Part shown: piece after piece, positions 63,918-64,000 of the stretch | Numbering within the stretch: the stretch's first letter is position 1 | Layout of the letters: the number at the start of each line of letters is the position of its first letter | Assembly: GCA_947475445.1 (NCBI GenBank) | Contig: CANJLC010000002.1 | Span: 1 to 64,000, forward strand | Source of the DNA: Alphaproteobacteria bacterium | GTDB lineage: Bacteria > Pseudomonadota > Alphaproteobacteria > Micropepsales > Micropepsaceae | Direction of reading: 5' to 3' | Length of the DNA stretch: 64,000 nt | Translations under genes and position numbers: made by a program | The notes under the pieces: generated by a model | Told to the model about the DNA's origin: nothing | Databases searched by the model: none | What the model saw: the letters and a program-made list of their open reading frames with translations, nothing else

Positions 63918-64000
63918 TGTTCAGTCCCGTCATGATCGGCATGTTCCTGGTCAGCCTGGCAATTGCCTGGCATTCGATCCGCAATGGCCGTTCGCCCATG
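63917..64000 (+). CDS. Membrane protein, N-terminal 28 residues (partial)
   Basis: The frame opens MFSPVMIGMFLVSLAIAWHS with a hydrophobic first helix and runs off the right edge. The ATG overlaps the holC stop codon (TGATG), which supports translational coupling. Too little is visible to name it. Confidence 0.55.
   Translation, partial: MFSPVMIGMFLVSLAIAWHSIRNGRSPM

Overview
The window looks like a chromosomal segment of a GC-rich alphaproteobacterium. I base this on gene order (rpsF-rpsR-rplI; fabD-fabG-acpP-fabF-mltG-yicC-gmk; lptF-lptG-lptD-surA-pdxA-rsmA; cvpA-purF; guaB...guaA), many 4-base ATGA translational overlaps, and a tRNA-Gln with encoded CCA. A deep-branching group such as Micropepsales/Rhizomicrobium would fit, but I cannot fix the genus by eye. 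About 58 kb is core housekeeping sequence, with two clear accessory insertions.

Region 1 (1-5467) is an AT-richer accessory block that stops at the 3' end of tRNA-Gln. It begins with the end of an IS3-family element inserted after codon 19 of an SRAP (YedK/HMCES-like) gene. A four-gene same-strand cassette follows (865-3907): a four-helix membrane protein, two different ComEC-type metallo-beta-lactamase-fold proteins, and an orphan protein with an alpha-helical, HEPN-like C-terminus. A convergent PIN-like protein lies beyond it. I know of no described system with this composition, and it is the best candidate here for an undescribed conflict/defence system.

Region 2 (5468-13246) holds tRNA-Gln, an MHS-type transporter, ppx-rlmE, an SdpR/SdpI-like pair, and a hydrogen-sulfide/persulfide detoxification module: bigR repressor, blh persulfide dioxygenase, membrane rhodanese and a TauE exporter around one palindromic operator. 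The module is bounded by a 3' remnant of a DUF992 gene on one side and an intact DUF992 gene on the other, so it looks inserted.

Region 3 (13459-31610) contains guaB, a GT-C-like membrane protein, an RsmB-like methyltransferase, guaA, an ABC-F ATPase, a DoxX protein whose start region is put out of frame by a G tract, an ArsC-like reductase, a DUF72 protein, dnaB, a GT25 glycosyltransferase, alr and mlaE-mlaF.

Region 4 (31812-45994) contains radA-cvpA-purF-SDR, der-bamB-YfgM-like, panB, an apparently leaderless ArsR/AHSA1/SnoaL operon, a TonB_C periplasmic protein, DUF2938 and HpnL-like membrane proteins, and the S6-S18-L9 ribosomal operon.

Region 5 (46244-64000) contains an ACS-type transporter, the fatty-acid synthesis cluster with mltG, yicC and gmk, then the outer-membrane biogenesis operon lptF-lptG-lptD, surA-pdxA-rsmA, and pepA-holC. 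Small palindromes of several families, including a 9-5-9 hairpin seen four times, sit in the intergenic gaps.
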